Source of the DNA: a virus
IMG/VR virus record: IMGVR_UViG_3300030103_004672
Coordinates: 1 to 64,000 of that record
DNA length: 64,000 nt
Strand: one strand, 5' to 3'
The notes below the pieces were generated by a model. That model was not told the DNA's origin, ran no database searches, and worked only from the letters and a program-made list of their open reading frames with translations. Made by a program: the position numbers and the translations under genes. Shown piece after piece: positions 10,127 through 17,189 of this stretch (position 1 is the first letter of the stretch; the number at the start of each line of letters is the position of its first letter).

Positions 10127-10948
10127 ATGGCTGAGATTAGAACTAACATACCATTGACTCCTAGACAAGCTGTTACTTATAAAAAGTTAAAAAATTTGTC
10201 AACAGATTCTGAGCCATTGCCACAAGGTGATGGTATTATACGCATTTCTCCTTTTGATGATTACGTTTCTTTCACATTATACGAAAAAAGAGATGGCGAG
10301 AATGTTCCAATTGATTTGTCTAATGTAGGATCTTTATACATTAGCTTTATTGGTGAGAATGATGAAATAAGGATTAAGAACTTTACTAATGCACAGGAGA
10401 TAGACTATGCAGGTGGTCAGGTTGTATTTAGAATTGATACGGAATCAAGCAAACGAATACTAGAATTAGATAACGATAACTTTTATATTTCTTCTGTTTA
10501 TGAAGATCCAAATGGAGATTCAGACGAAAGTGTTCTATATACCGGTAAATTCCTATCAATTACAGATGCGGCAGAGCAATCTCTCACATCTCAAATCAAT
10601 GAATTGAATTTACAATACACAAAAGAGATCGACACTTTACAGACAGAGAATGCTGCGTTGAGAAAGAAGGTAGAAGAGCTATCGCAAACTGTATCACAGC
10701 TAGAATCATCGCTTGGAAATTTAACTTCAGATAATAACCAGTTAGCTAACGAACTTAATGAGTTTGCAAAAAATAGTCCAAACTTCAGGGCTGCTAAGTT
10801 ACAAAAACAGGCTGCACAAAACGTGGCTATAGCTGATCAAAATAGAAAGCAAGCACAAACTGCCGGATTGTTGCAAGAACAGACTAAGGGTAAACCTACG
10901 AAGAAAAGAGCAGAAATTTTATCTAAAGGTCTAGAAAAATATTCATAA
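10127..10948 (+). CDS. Putative structural protein with C-terminal coiled coil
   Basis: The protein has 273 residues. Residues 1-150 look like a beta-sandwich domain (YVSFTLYEKRDG, GQVVFRIDTESS). Residues of about 155-215 form a strong coiled coil (INELNLQYTKEIDTLQTENA followed by similar heptads), and the C-terminus is basic and Gln/Lys-rich. It starts directly after the stop of the preceding gene. The shape, a folded head and a coiled stalk in a tail gene cluster, suggests a baseplate or fibre-connector protein. The family is unknown to me. Confidence 0.55.
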   Translation: MAEIRTNIPLTPRQAVTYKKLKNLSTDSEPLPQGDGIIRISPFDDYVSFTLYEKRDGENVPIDLSNVGSLYISFIGENDEIRIKNFTNAQEIDYAGGQVVFRIDTESSKRILELDNDNFYISSVYEDPNGDSDESVLYTGKFLSITDAAEQSLTSQINELNLQYTKEIDTLQTENAALRKKVEELSQTVSQLESSLGNLTSDNNQLANELNEFAKNSPNFRAAKLQKQAAQNVAIADQNRKQAQTAGLLQEQTKGKPTKKRAEILSKGLEKYS

Positions 10949-10951
10949 TAG

Positions 10952-11509
10952 ATGTTTTTAAGTGCAAGAAATAATCAATTTAAGTTTGATTTGCCAAGAA
11001 ACTTTGTGCCACCAGATCTAGTTAAGAAGTATAAGCCATTTCTGAACAAGATTCCCGGCAGTTTAATTACTGAACCTATTGATGCAATAAATTATGGTAT
11101 TCAGTCTATAAATTTGCCTGGACCTGCCTTTGATCCAGTTTCACAAATAGATTATCCAGGCTTTACTAGAAAATTTAGAAGTGCAGCACCGACACAAGAG
11201 CTGTTTGACAAAACGATGACAATAACAATGCAATCGTTTGATGGCTTTTTAAATTATTGGTTAATGCTTGAGATATTTCAGCATTACTATGGTCTTGGTG
11301 GTAATAGAAATCAATTCTTGCCAGAAGGTACTGGATTACAGATATATGATGGTGAGGGTAACATTTTTGTAACTATTAAACTCAAGGAGATGATCATGTC
11401 AGGTATGTCAGCGCTTGACCTAAACTTTTCATCAAATACTATTGAGTTCCAGACCTTTGACGTAAACTTCTCATATAACATATTTGAAGTTGAAGTTAAT
11501 ATCGCGTAA
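10952..11509 (+). CDS. Tail-tube-like protein (gp19-like fold candidate)
   Basis: The 185-residue protein has features of phage tail-tube proteins: a Pro/Gly-rich N-terminal arm, a central segment (LFDKTMTITMQSFDGFLNYWLMLEIFQHYY) of a strand followed by an amphipathic helix, and a C-terminal series of beta strands (IEFQTFDVNFSYNIFEVEV). T4 gp19 is 163 residues and gp54, the tube initiator, is larger. It could be the tube protein, a tube initiator or a tail terminator; the sequence alone does not decide. It ends the structural block that began at the left edge. Confidence 0.5.
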   Translation: MFLSARNNQFKFDLPRNFVPPDLVKKYKPFLNKIPGSLITEPIDAINYGIQSINLPGPAFDPVSQIDYPGFTRKFRSAAPTQELFDKTMTITMQSFDGFLNYWLMLEIFQHYYGLGGNRNQFLPEGTGLQIYDGEGNIFVTIKLKEMIMSGMSALDLNFSSNTIEFQTFDVNFSYNIFEVEVNIA

Positions 11510-11520
11510 ATATATAAACT

Positions 11521-11865
11521 ATGAAAACATTTAAAGATTTTAAACAAGAAGGAACAGATAATCTCTTCGAATCAGCTATGGCAGAGCAACTAACACCAGA
11601 GCAAGAAAAAGCTATTGACGAAGTAGTTGATAGAATCTTAGAGGGTGATGCTAACGGTGAAGATTTAGAAAAGATAATGCAAGAAATAGTTAATGAAGGT
11701 ATTATTGGATCTATATTTGGTGGCCTTACTGGTTTTGCACTTGGAAAAACAATTGGGAAAACAATTGCTAAAGTGCTTGGGATTAATAAGGGGATTTTAT
11801 ATGATATGCTAACAAGTAGACTAGTGGGTGCGGCCTTAGGTTCTGCTATTGGCAAAAAGATATAA
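11521..11865 (+). CDS. Small protein with capsid-targeting-like N-terminus and glycine-zipper helices
   Basis: The protein has 114 residues and begins MKTFKDFKQE, the K-x-F-x-x-F-x-x-E pattern seen on T4 internal head proteins such as IPIII (MKTYQEFIAE). Residues 25-60 are acidic and helical. The C-terminal half has two Gly-rich hydrophobic helices (IGSIFGGLTGFALGKTIGK and LVGAALGSAIGKKI) with GxxxG spacing, as in glycine-zipper membrane-active proteins. It is therefore a candidate packaged protein that could insert into a membrane after DNA ejection. That function is inference. A TATATAA element lies just upstream at 11511-11517. Confidence 0.6.
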   Translation: MKTFKDFKQEGTDNLFESAMAEQLTPEQEKAIDEVVDRILEGDANGEDLEKIMQEIVNEGIIGSIFGGLTGFALGKTIGKTIAKVLGINKGILYDMLTSRLVGAALGSAIGKKI

Positions 11866-11866
11866 T

Positions 11867-12514
11867 ATGCCACAAACGATAGTCGGAATCGACTTTAGTT
11901 TAAATAGTCCAGGAATCTGTATAAAAGAAGAAGACTATTATACTTTTGTTTCCTTTTTTAATTTTGAGGGTAGATCCTTTGATGACAAACGAATACCAAA
12001 GAGATTTAATAATCATCTTGAATTGCAAAATATAGAAGGTGTGATCACAGTGCCTTATAATAGAGTAGTAAAATCAAAAGATTACATTGAAAGAGAACGG
12101 CAGAAGATAGAAGATGCCCAGTCTATAGCTAATCATATAACATCATTTATTTGGAATTGGACGGGATCATCAGAAATAAAAATCTGTATAGAGGGATTCT
12201 CTTATGGTTCTAAAGGAAACTCTTTTATAGATATGGTCGGCTATAATTGGTTGCTTAGATCAGAAATAGTAAAAAGATTTGGATCAGAGAGTCTTCATAT
12301 TTACACTCCTTCATTAGTTAAAAAAACTGCTGGAAAGGGGAACGCTAATAAAGAGTTTATGTTCGAGTCTTTTAAAAGCAACATATTAGAAGACGATCTT
12401 TTAGCGGACAATAATTTCTTTAAATATACATGTTCTAAGGAGAAATTAGAAAAGCCTTTGGATGACCTAATTGATTCTTATTTTATAGTAAAAACCCACG
12501 AGTTGAGCTCTTAG
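11867..12514 (+). CDS. RuvC-like RNase H-fold nuclease (Holliday junction resolvase candidate)
   Basis: The ATG at 11867 lies one base after the previous stop and is preferred to an upstream non-ATG start at 11849. The 215-residue protein has RuvC-family signatures: GIDFSLNSPGI near the N-terminus (first acidic residue and strand), CIEGFSYGSKG in the middle (second acid), a basic segment YTPSLVKKTAGKGNANKE, and a C-terminal DDLIDSYFI carrying the final acidic pair. In T4 junction resolution before packaging is done by gp49; this protein may replace it. Specificity for junctions rather than other structures cannot be read from the sequence. Confidence 0.65.
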   Translation: MPQTIVGIDFSLNSPGICIKEEDYYTFVSFFNFEGRSFDDKRIPKRFNNHLELQNIEGVITVPYNRVVKSKDYIERERQKIEDAQSIANHITSFIWNWTGSSEIKICIEGFSYGSKGNSFIDMVGYNWLLRSEIVKRFGSESLHIYTPSLVKKTAGKGNANKEFMFESFKSNILEDDLLADNNFFKYTCSKEKLEKPLDDLIDSYFIVKTHELSS

Positions 12515-12566
12515 TACTTAAAGATCTTATCTCAACGGAGAATCAGGTAATAGTTATAATGCACTT

Positions 12567-12866
12567 ATGGAAAAAAGTTTCAAAATAAATGCAATTTGTA
12601 GTAATATTTTTTTAAAAAAAGACAGATTGCCAGCACTTTCTAATTATGTTTATGCATACCAGAAAGAAGCACACCTTTATCCACCATACTCTGGAGAGGT
12701 TCTTTCATTAGGAGAAGATATAGATGACGAAGACCTAGAAGTTGGATGCAGAGTTACATTTAATGATATGGCTGGTGAAGAAATTCAATATGAAGGTGAG
12801 ACATATCTGTTGATAAGATATCATAATGTTACGTCAGTGATTGGTAAAGATGTAAAAATTGCGTAA
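12567..12866 (+). CDS. GroES-like co-chaperonin (gp31-like candidate)
   Basis: This 99-residue protein matches the small beta-barrel layout of GroES/gp31. An N-terminal strand is followed by a mobile-loop-like Tyr/Pro-rich stretch (YQKEAHLYPPYSGEV), then V-x-x-L-G-E-D, an acidic turn, V-G-C-R-V-T-F and a YLLIRYHNVTSVIG C-terminus. T4 gp31 (111 aa) replaces GroES for folding gp23. A second, clearer GroES-like gene lies at 62596-62868. The assignment is from fold pattern, not a strong sequence signature. Confidence 0.5.
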   Translation: MEKSFKINAICSNIFLKKDRLPALSNYVYAYQKEAHLYPPYSGEVLSLGEDIDDEDLEVGCRVTFNDMAGEEIQYEGETYLLIRYHNVTSVIGKDVKIA

Positions 12867-12880
12867 ACATTTGCCAAACT

Positions 12881-12890
12881 AGATATATAA
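12881..12890 (+). promoter_or_regulatory. Late-type promoter element upstream of gp32
   Basis: AGATATATAA matches the TGATATATAA(A/T) element found before several head, neck and tail genes in this window. It lies 118 bases before the gp32 ATG, leaving a long leader. A single match in AT-rich DNA is weak; the repeated placement supports it. Confidence 0.5.
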
Positions 12891-12893
12891 TAT

Positions 12894-12910
12894 GTGATAT
12901 TAATTATCAC
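12894..12910 (+). promoter_or_regulatory. Inverted repeat in the gp32 leader
   Basis: GTGATA and TATCAC form a 6-base-pair inverted repeat around a 5-base loop, right after the promoter-like element and about 100 bases before the gp32 start. T4 gp32 represses its own translation through a structured leader, so a structured leader is plausible here. Alternatively this could be an operator. Confidence 0.35.
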
Positions 12911-13007
12911 GGAAGGCATTAAACAGGCAAGTATTTTGGCAATTCCCGGGCAACCAGAAGGCAGGTTTGTTTATGTCTATTTTTAACAATTTAAAAAAGG
13001 CAATAAA

Positions 13008-13928
13008 ATGGCAAACGAATTTGATATTTTTAATCTGTCTGCAAAGGATTTAAAAGCAGACGAAGGGACCAAGAAATCAGGGTCCGATCTCTATACTCCA
13101 AAAGCCGATCAAGGCAAGGATGGAGTTTATCGTGCATTGATACGATTTTTACCAAACTTAAAGAATCCACGCAAACCAATGGTGCGAAAGTACATTTATT
13201 GGTTAGACGATCCTACTACTGGAAAGGGATTCTTCGCAGATTCTCCTTCAACTGTCGGAGAACGATGCCCAGTTCAAGACATGTTTTTTAAACTACGTAA
13301 CTCTGAGTCTGCTGTAGATAAGAAAATGTCTGAAGCACTCAAGCGTCGCGAAGTACATTACGGTTTAGTACAAATTGTAAAGGATCCACAGAATCCTGAT
13401 CTAGAAGGGCAAATCAAGATCTTCAAGTTTGGTTACAAAATCAAAACTAAGATTGACGAGGAGTTAAATCCACAGTTTGACGAACCTACACAAATTTTTG
13501 ATCCATTTGAAGGTAAGAACTTTGAGTTAGTTATTTCTAAGAAAGGCGGATATCCTAGCTATGATAGCTGTAAGTTTCAAGGAACTAAATCAGCAATGAC
13601 TCTTAACGGTGAAACTGTTACCGATACCGATGAATCTAGAAAGGCTATTGTAGATTATCTACAAGCTGGACCAGACCTATCTAATTTCGAATATCAACCA
13701 TGGGACGAAGACTTGAGAGGGCGTGTTATGAATGTTCTATCACAATTCTCATCACCTGGCGAGTCTATTGGTACTCTTACCACACAGACCGCACCTACTA
13801 CAGCTTCCCCAGTTGCAGGCTCAGCCGCCACAAATTCAGCTCCCGAACCGGCACCTGCTGCTGAAGCAAAGCCTGAAGTTAAGGCTAACGATGATTTAGA
13901 TGACTTCTTGAATGGTCTAGACCTCTAA
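13008..13928 (+). CDS. 32: Single-stranded DNA-binding protein gp32
   Basis: This is the replication SSB that coats single-stranded DNA and coordinates the replisome. The 306-residue protein has the gp32 core pattern YRALIRFLPN (T4: AVIRFLPS), the internal VKDPQNPDLEGQIKIFKFG (T4: VVKDPAAPENEG), a Pro/Ala-rich linker from about residue 262, and an acidic C-terminus DDLDDFLNGLDL like the T4 tail DLDDLLNDL, which recruits other replication proteins. T4 gp32 has a zinc site (three Cys, one His); here only one Cys (ERCPVQDMF) lies in that region, so the zinc site is apparently lost. The stop overlaps the primase ATG at 13928. Confidence 0.92.
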   Translation: MANEFDIFNLSAKDLKADEGTKKSGSDLYTPKADQGKDGVYRALIRFLPNLKNPRKPMVRKYIYWLDDPTTGKGFFADSPSTVGERCPVQDMFFKLRNSESAVDKKMSEALKRREVHYGLVQIVKDPQNPDLEGQIKIFKFGYKIKTKIDEELNPQFDEPTQIFDPFEGKNFELVISKKGGYPSYDSCKFQGTKSAMTLNGETVTDTDESRKAIVDYLQAGPDLSNFEYQPWDEDLRGRVMNVLSQFSSPGESIGTLTTQTAPTTASPVAGSAATNSAPEPAPAAEAKPEVKANDDLDDFLNGLDL

Positions 13929-14986
13929 TGTCAGCTGATTCTAAAATACGAGCCCGGGTAATCGAAAAGGTTACCCGGGTTATTCGTATGAATCATACTG
14001 AATATGAAAAGAAGCAAGCAGTACAAGGTCGGGATAGACTAAATTTTGCTTGTCCATATTGTGGAGATTCTACGAATGATCCTCGAAAGAAAAGAGGAAA
14101 CATATATTGGGCAGATCTATTTTTTCATTGTTACAACTGCAATCAGCATAAGAATGTAGATGAGTTTCTTCGTGATTTCAACGAAAGTCTTGAAGGTGAA
14201 GAACGTGTTACCCTTATAAATTCAATAAAAGAATCAAGAAAGAAGTTTAGTAAGATTGAAAACCTAGACTTTTATCTCTTTGAAAAGCTAGATGAACTAG
14301 CACTTGATTTTAACATAATATCAGATTTCTTTGGTTGCAATCCTATAAACGAAGTCTCTGCTAGGGCATATCCTTACCTAAAATCAAGATTGTTGCATCA
14401 CAAGCTAAACAATTTTGGATATAACCCTAGAACACAAGACTTGTATGTTTTTAATTTCAACAGATCTGGTAAAATTATAGGATTTCAAGTAAGGTCTTTA
14501 TCAGGAAGGGGCCCTAAATATAGGACATATAACATAGAAAAGATTTACGACAGAATCTCTAAGCCACTAAATCTAGATGAAGAAGAGATAGCTGCACTAA
14601 ATAAAATATCTATGATATTTGGCTCAATGGTTTCTAACTTTTCAGATACTCTAACTATCTTTGAAGGACCGATTGATGCAATGTTTATGCGCAACTCCAT
14701 AGGTCTGACTGGTGTTAAGAAAAAGGTCATGGATTTTGGAGAGATACAGAATGTAAGATATTTCTTTGATAGTGATATTGAAGGAAAGCGAAAGATGCTT
14801 GAAAAACTCAGAGAAGGAAAGACTGTCTTCATGTGGAAAAAGTTCTTTGATGATCATAGAATCAATCCAAAGATTGTTAAGGATTTAAACGATTTAGTCA
14901 AATACGAATATAAGTATAAGAAAGGTTGTCTCAAAAACTTAGACGACTATTTTACAAACAACTCATTAGATGCAATATACATATGA
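13928..14986 (+). CDS. 61: DNA primase gp61
   Basis: This DnaG-type primase makes RNA primers for lagging-strand synthesis together with the gp41 helicase. The N-terminal zinc ribbon is visible as CPYC near residue 43 and CYNC near residue 68. A TOPRIM domain follows, with FEGPIDAMFM (catalytic Glu) and YFFDSDIEG (Asp pair), ending in KDLNDLVK. At 352 residues it is close to T4 gp61 (342). It overlaps the gp32 stop, and its own stop overlaps the next ATG (ATGA, 14983-14986). A strong hairpin lies within its first codons (13953-13979). Confidence 0.9.
   Translation: MSADSKIRARVIEKVTRVIRMNHTEYEKKQAVQGRDRLNFACPYCGDSTNDPRKKRGNIYWADLFFHCYNCNQHKNVDEFLRDFNESLEGEERVTLINSIKESRKKFSKIENLDFYLFEKLDELALDFNIISDFFGCNPINEVSARAYPYLKSRLLHHKLNNFGYNPRTQDLYVFNFNRSGKIIGFQVRSLSGRGPKYRTYNIEKIYDRISKPLNLDEEEIAALNKISMIFGSMVSNFSDTLTIFEGPIDAMFMRNSIGLTGVKKKVMDFGEIQNVRYFFDSDIEGKRKMLEKLREGKTVFMWKKFFDDHRINPKIVKDLNDLVKYEYKYKKGCLKNLDDYFTNNSLDAIYI
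13953..13979 (+). promoter_or_regulatory. Strong hairpin at the gp32/primase junction
   Basis: CCCGGGTAA (13953-13961) and TTACCCGGG (13971-13979) form a perfect 9-base-pair stem with a 9-base loop, unusually GC-rich for this genome. It lies inside the first 17 codons of the primase gene and is not followed by a T-run, so it is not a classical terminator. It may reduce primase expression or protect or process the gp32 mRNA. Confidence 0.55.
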
Positions 14987-15189
14987 AAAAGTTTAGTGAA
15001 TTTTTGTTAGAGACTAACGATTTTTATAATGAGTTTGAAGCCAGATCTAAAAGGCTTAAATTGTTTGTAGACTTCAAACCATCTGAATACGATCACTCAA
15101 AAAGGAGTATTGAAATAGAGAAACCAAAAAAGAAATTTAAGCCAACAACCTCAACATTTACAAAAAAATCTGATAAAAGCATATTTTAA
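14983..15189 (+). CDS. Small protein with capsid-targeting-like N-terminus
   Basis: The start at 14983 overlaps the primase stop (ATGA) and is preferred to an upstream start inside the primase gene. The 68-residue product begins MKKFSEFLLETNDF, matching the K-x-F-x-x-F-x-x-E pattern. The rest is basic and Lys-rich (EKPKKKFKPTTSTFTKKSDK) and ends in KSIF. It could be a small DNA-binding internal head protein released at the Glu by the prohead protease. I do not recognise the body of the protein. Confidence 0.6.
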   Translation: MKKFSEFLLETNDFYNEFEARSKRLKLFVDFKPSEYDHSKRSIEIEKPKKKFKPTTSTFTKKSDKSIF

Positions 15190-15638
15190 TGGCATACGAT
15201 GATCAACAGATAGCAAATGATAACCAACAGTTATCTCAACGTTTAGAAGAAGACCGAGCCCTTTGGGCAGATAGAATAAAAGGAATAGTCAGAGACACTA
15301 AGCAAATGAATAAACTCGCTGATGTCCAGGTTAGCATGCTATCGTTTAGACAGATGCTGATAGACAAAACCGTAGAATTCAAAAATATTTTATATAGAAG
15401 AAAGTCTTCATGGGACAAATACTTCAAGGTAAAATATAGAGAATATTCGATAAATTATGATGTAAAACTTAATTCATCGGAGAAGGCTTCATTTATAAAA
15501 GCAGATCTTAGTGCTTTAAAGACACAGATAAATATGATTGAAACCCATATTGAATATTATGGCGAATGCATAAGGACTTTAGACAATATGGCCTTTGCAA
15601 TACGCAATAGAATAAAACTTAACGAAGACGATTTTTAA
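15189..15638 (+). CDS. uvsY: UvsY-like recombination mediator (candidate)
   Basis: UvsY helps load the UvsX recombinase onto gp32-coated DNA. This 149-residue protein (T4 UvsY 137) is helical and basic in the middle, and its last 60 residues resemble the T4 C-terminus: SALKTQINMIETHIEYYGEC then AIRNRIKL here, against a segment ending AIKSRGF in T4. Its position just before uvsW fits the T4 order, where uvsW and uvsY are neighbours. It starts where the preceding gene ends. Similarity is by eye and moderate. Confidence 0.55.
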   Translation: MAYDDQQIANDNQQLSQRLEEDRALWADRIKGIVRDTKQMNKLADVQVSMLSFRQMLIDKTVEFKNILYRRKSSWDKYFKVKYREYSINYDVKLNSSEKASFIKADLSALKTQINMIETHIEYYGECIRTLDNMAFAIRNRIKLNEDDF

Positions 15639-17143
15639 TGCATCTGGAGTTAACTCAAGATAAGAGATTTTTACAAATAAAGGCCTGTACTGAACTGGAA
15701 TACGATCAGTTAAAGTCGAGTCTCACTAAAAGAATTGATGGTTGGAGATTTCATCCGTTAGTTAAAAGACGTGTGTGGGATGGAACTATAACATACGTAA
15801 AGGGAAATAAGATACCGGCCGGACTTTGGAAAGAGGTAATCGATATTTGCCGAGAATATTCATTTGAAGTGAAGCTTGACGGTGTTACAAGAATATTTGA
15901 TACAGATATAAATGAAACCGACTTTGTCGCATGGGTTGATGAATTCTTTGAAGGGCACGAACTTAGTCCTAGAGACTATCAAATAGATGCTGCATATAAG
16001 ATATTAAAATACAGAAGATGTTTAGCCGAACTTGCAACATCAGCAGGTAAGACGCTAATATCATTTATGGTCATTGGATATCTTATGGAGGTGCTAAATA
16101 AACAACGCATTCTGATGGTAGTGCCAAATGTCAGTTTAGTAGTACAAGCAACTGGCGATTTTGAAGAATATAACAATGACAAGCTATCGCTAAGAATCCA
16201 ACAAATTTATTCAGGAGCAAAGCTAAGGAAGAGTTCAAACATAGTTGTAGGAACTTACCAATCTTTGGCAAAAAAGGACAAGGCTTATTTTGAACAGTTT
16301 GATGTAATACTAATCGATGAGACACACAAAGCCAAAGCTGCGTCTATTCAGAAAATTATGGATAAATGTTGGCATTGTGACTATAGGTTTGGCTTAACAG
16401 GAACTGTTCCAAAGAGGGGCACTGTAGACAGATTGACTCTTATGTCGGCAATGGGACCATTAGTATGTCAGGTTAAGGCAAATTACTTGCAGGACGAAGG
16501 CTACATAGCAAATTGTAATGTTGTTCAATATCATTTAGATTATGCATCAGAAGAACAAAAGGAATCTTTTTCCTTCTTATCAAAAAGACCTGAAGACAGA
16601 AAAAACCTTTTTGAGCTTGAGAAAAACTTTATAAACCAAAATGATCTGAGGCTTGATTTCGTTTGCAATAAAATAGCAGAGTGTGAAAATAACTCCTTAG
16701 TGTTATTCCATAGAATTGCATATGGCGAAAAAATATACAAACGCTTAAGAGAAACTACAGATAAAATGGTTTATTATGTAGATGGATCTATTAATGCTGA
16801 GTTAAGAGAAGAATTTAAGTCTAGAATGGAACGAGGAGATGGTGTTATAATTGTAGCCAGTTATGGAACTTTCTCAACAGGTATTTCTATTAAAAAGATT
16901 CACAACATATATTTCACAGAGAGTTTTAAAAGCGAAGTTATCATTAGACAATCTATCGGAAGAGGCTTAAGAAAACACTCAAGTAAGGATACAGTTTACA
17001 TTCATGACTTTATAGATGACTTTAGATATAAAAATGCATCAGACGATTGGATTAACTATATCTTTAGACATGGGATTGAAAGAAGAAAAATATATAAAGA
17101 GGAGAAATTCCCATTTGAAATCAAAAATGTTAGATTATTTTAA
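15638..17143 (+). CDS. uvsW: DNA/RNA helicase UvsW
   Basis: This superfamily 2 helicase remodels branched DNA and R-loops in recombination-dependent replication. The 501-residue protein (T4 UvsW 503) shows the Q/phosphate-binding motifs RDYQIDAAYK and LATSAGKTL, the DEXH box as LIDETHKA, motif III as LTGT, and motif VI as QSIGRGLRK. The first 100 residues correspond to the UvsW N-terminal DNA-binding domain. It ends in NVRLF, one of several C-terminal (S/R/K)(L/I)F peptides in this genome. It lies directly after the UvsY candidate. Confidence 0.92.
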   Translation: MHLELTQDKRFLQIKACTELEYDQLKSSLTKRIDGWRFHPLVKRRVWDGTITYVKGNKIPAGLWKEVIDICREYSFEVKLDGVTRIFDTDINETDFVAWVDEFFEGHELSPRDYQIDAAYKILKYRRCLAELATSAGKTLISFMVIGYLMEVLNKQRILMVVPNVSLVVQATGDFEEYNNDKLSLRIQQIYSGAKLRKSSNIVVGTYQSLAKKDKAYFEQFDVILIDETHKAKAASIQKIMDKCWHCDYRFGLTGTVPKRGTVDRLTLMSAMGPLVCQVKANYLQDEGYIANCNVVQYHLDYASEEQKESFSFLSKRPEDRKNLFELEKNFINQNDLRLDFVCNKIAECENNSLVLFHRIAYGEKIYKRLRETTDKMVYYVDGSINAELREEFKSRMERGDGVIIVASYGTFSTGISIKKIHNIYFTESFKSEVIIRQSIGRGLRKHSSKDTVYIHDFIDDFRYKNASDDWINYIFRHGIERRKIYKEEKFPFEIKNVRLF

Positions 17144-17145
17144 TC

Positions 17146-17156
17146 TGATATATAAA
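17146..17156 (+). promoter_or_regulatory. Late-type promoter element
   Basis: TGATATATAAA, a full match to the repeated element, lies right after the uvsW stop and 34 bases before the acidic tagged protein at 17190. It would separate the tagged-cargo cassette from the replication genes upstream and place it under late control. Confidence 0.6.
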
Positions 17157-17189
17157 AATATATTACGAAACTCTAAAAAATAAAGTAAA

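Noticed and set aside
12930-12975. Known riboswitch in the gp32 leader
   Set aside because: The CCCGGG and GGCAACCAG segments do not match any riboswitch consensus I can recall with confidence.
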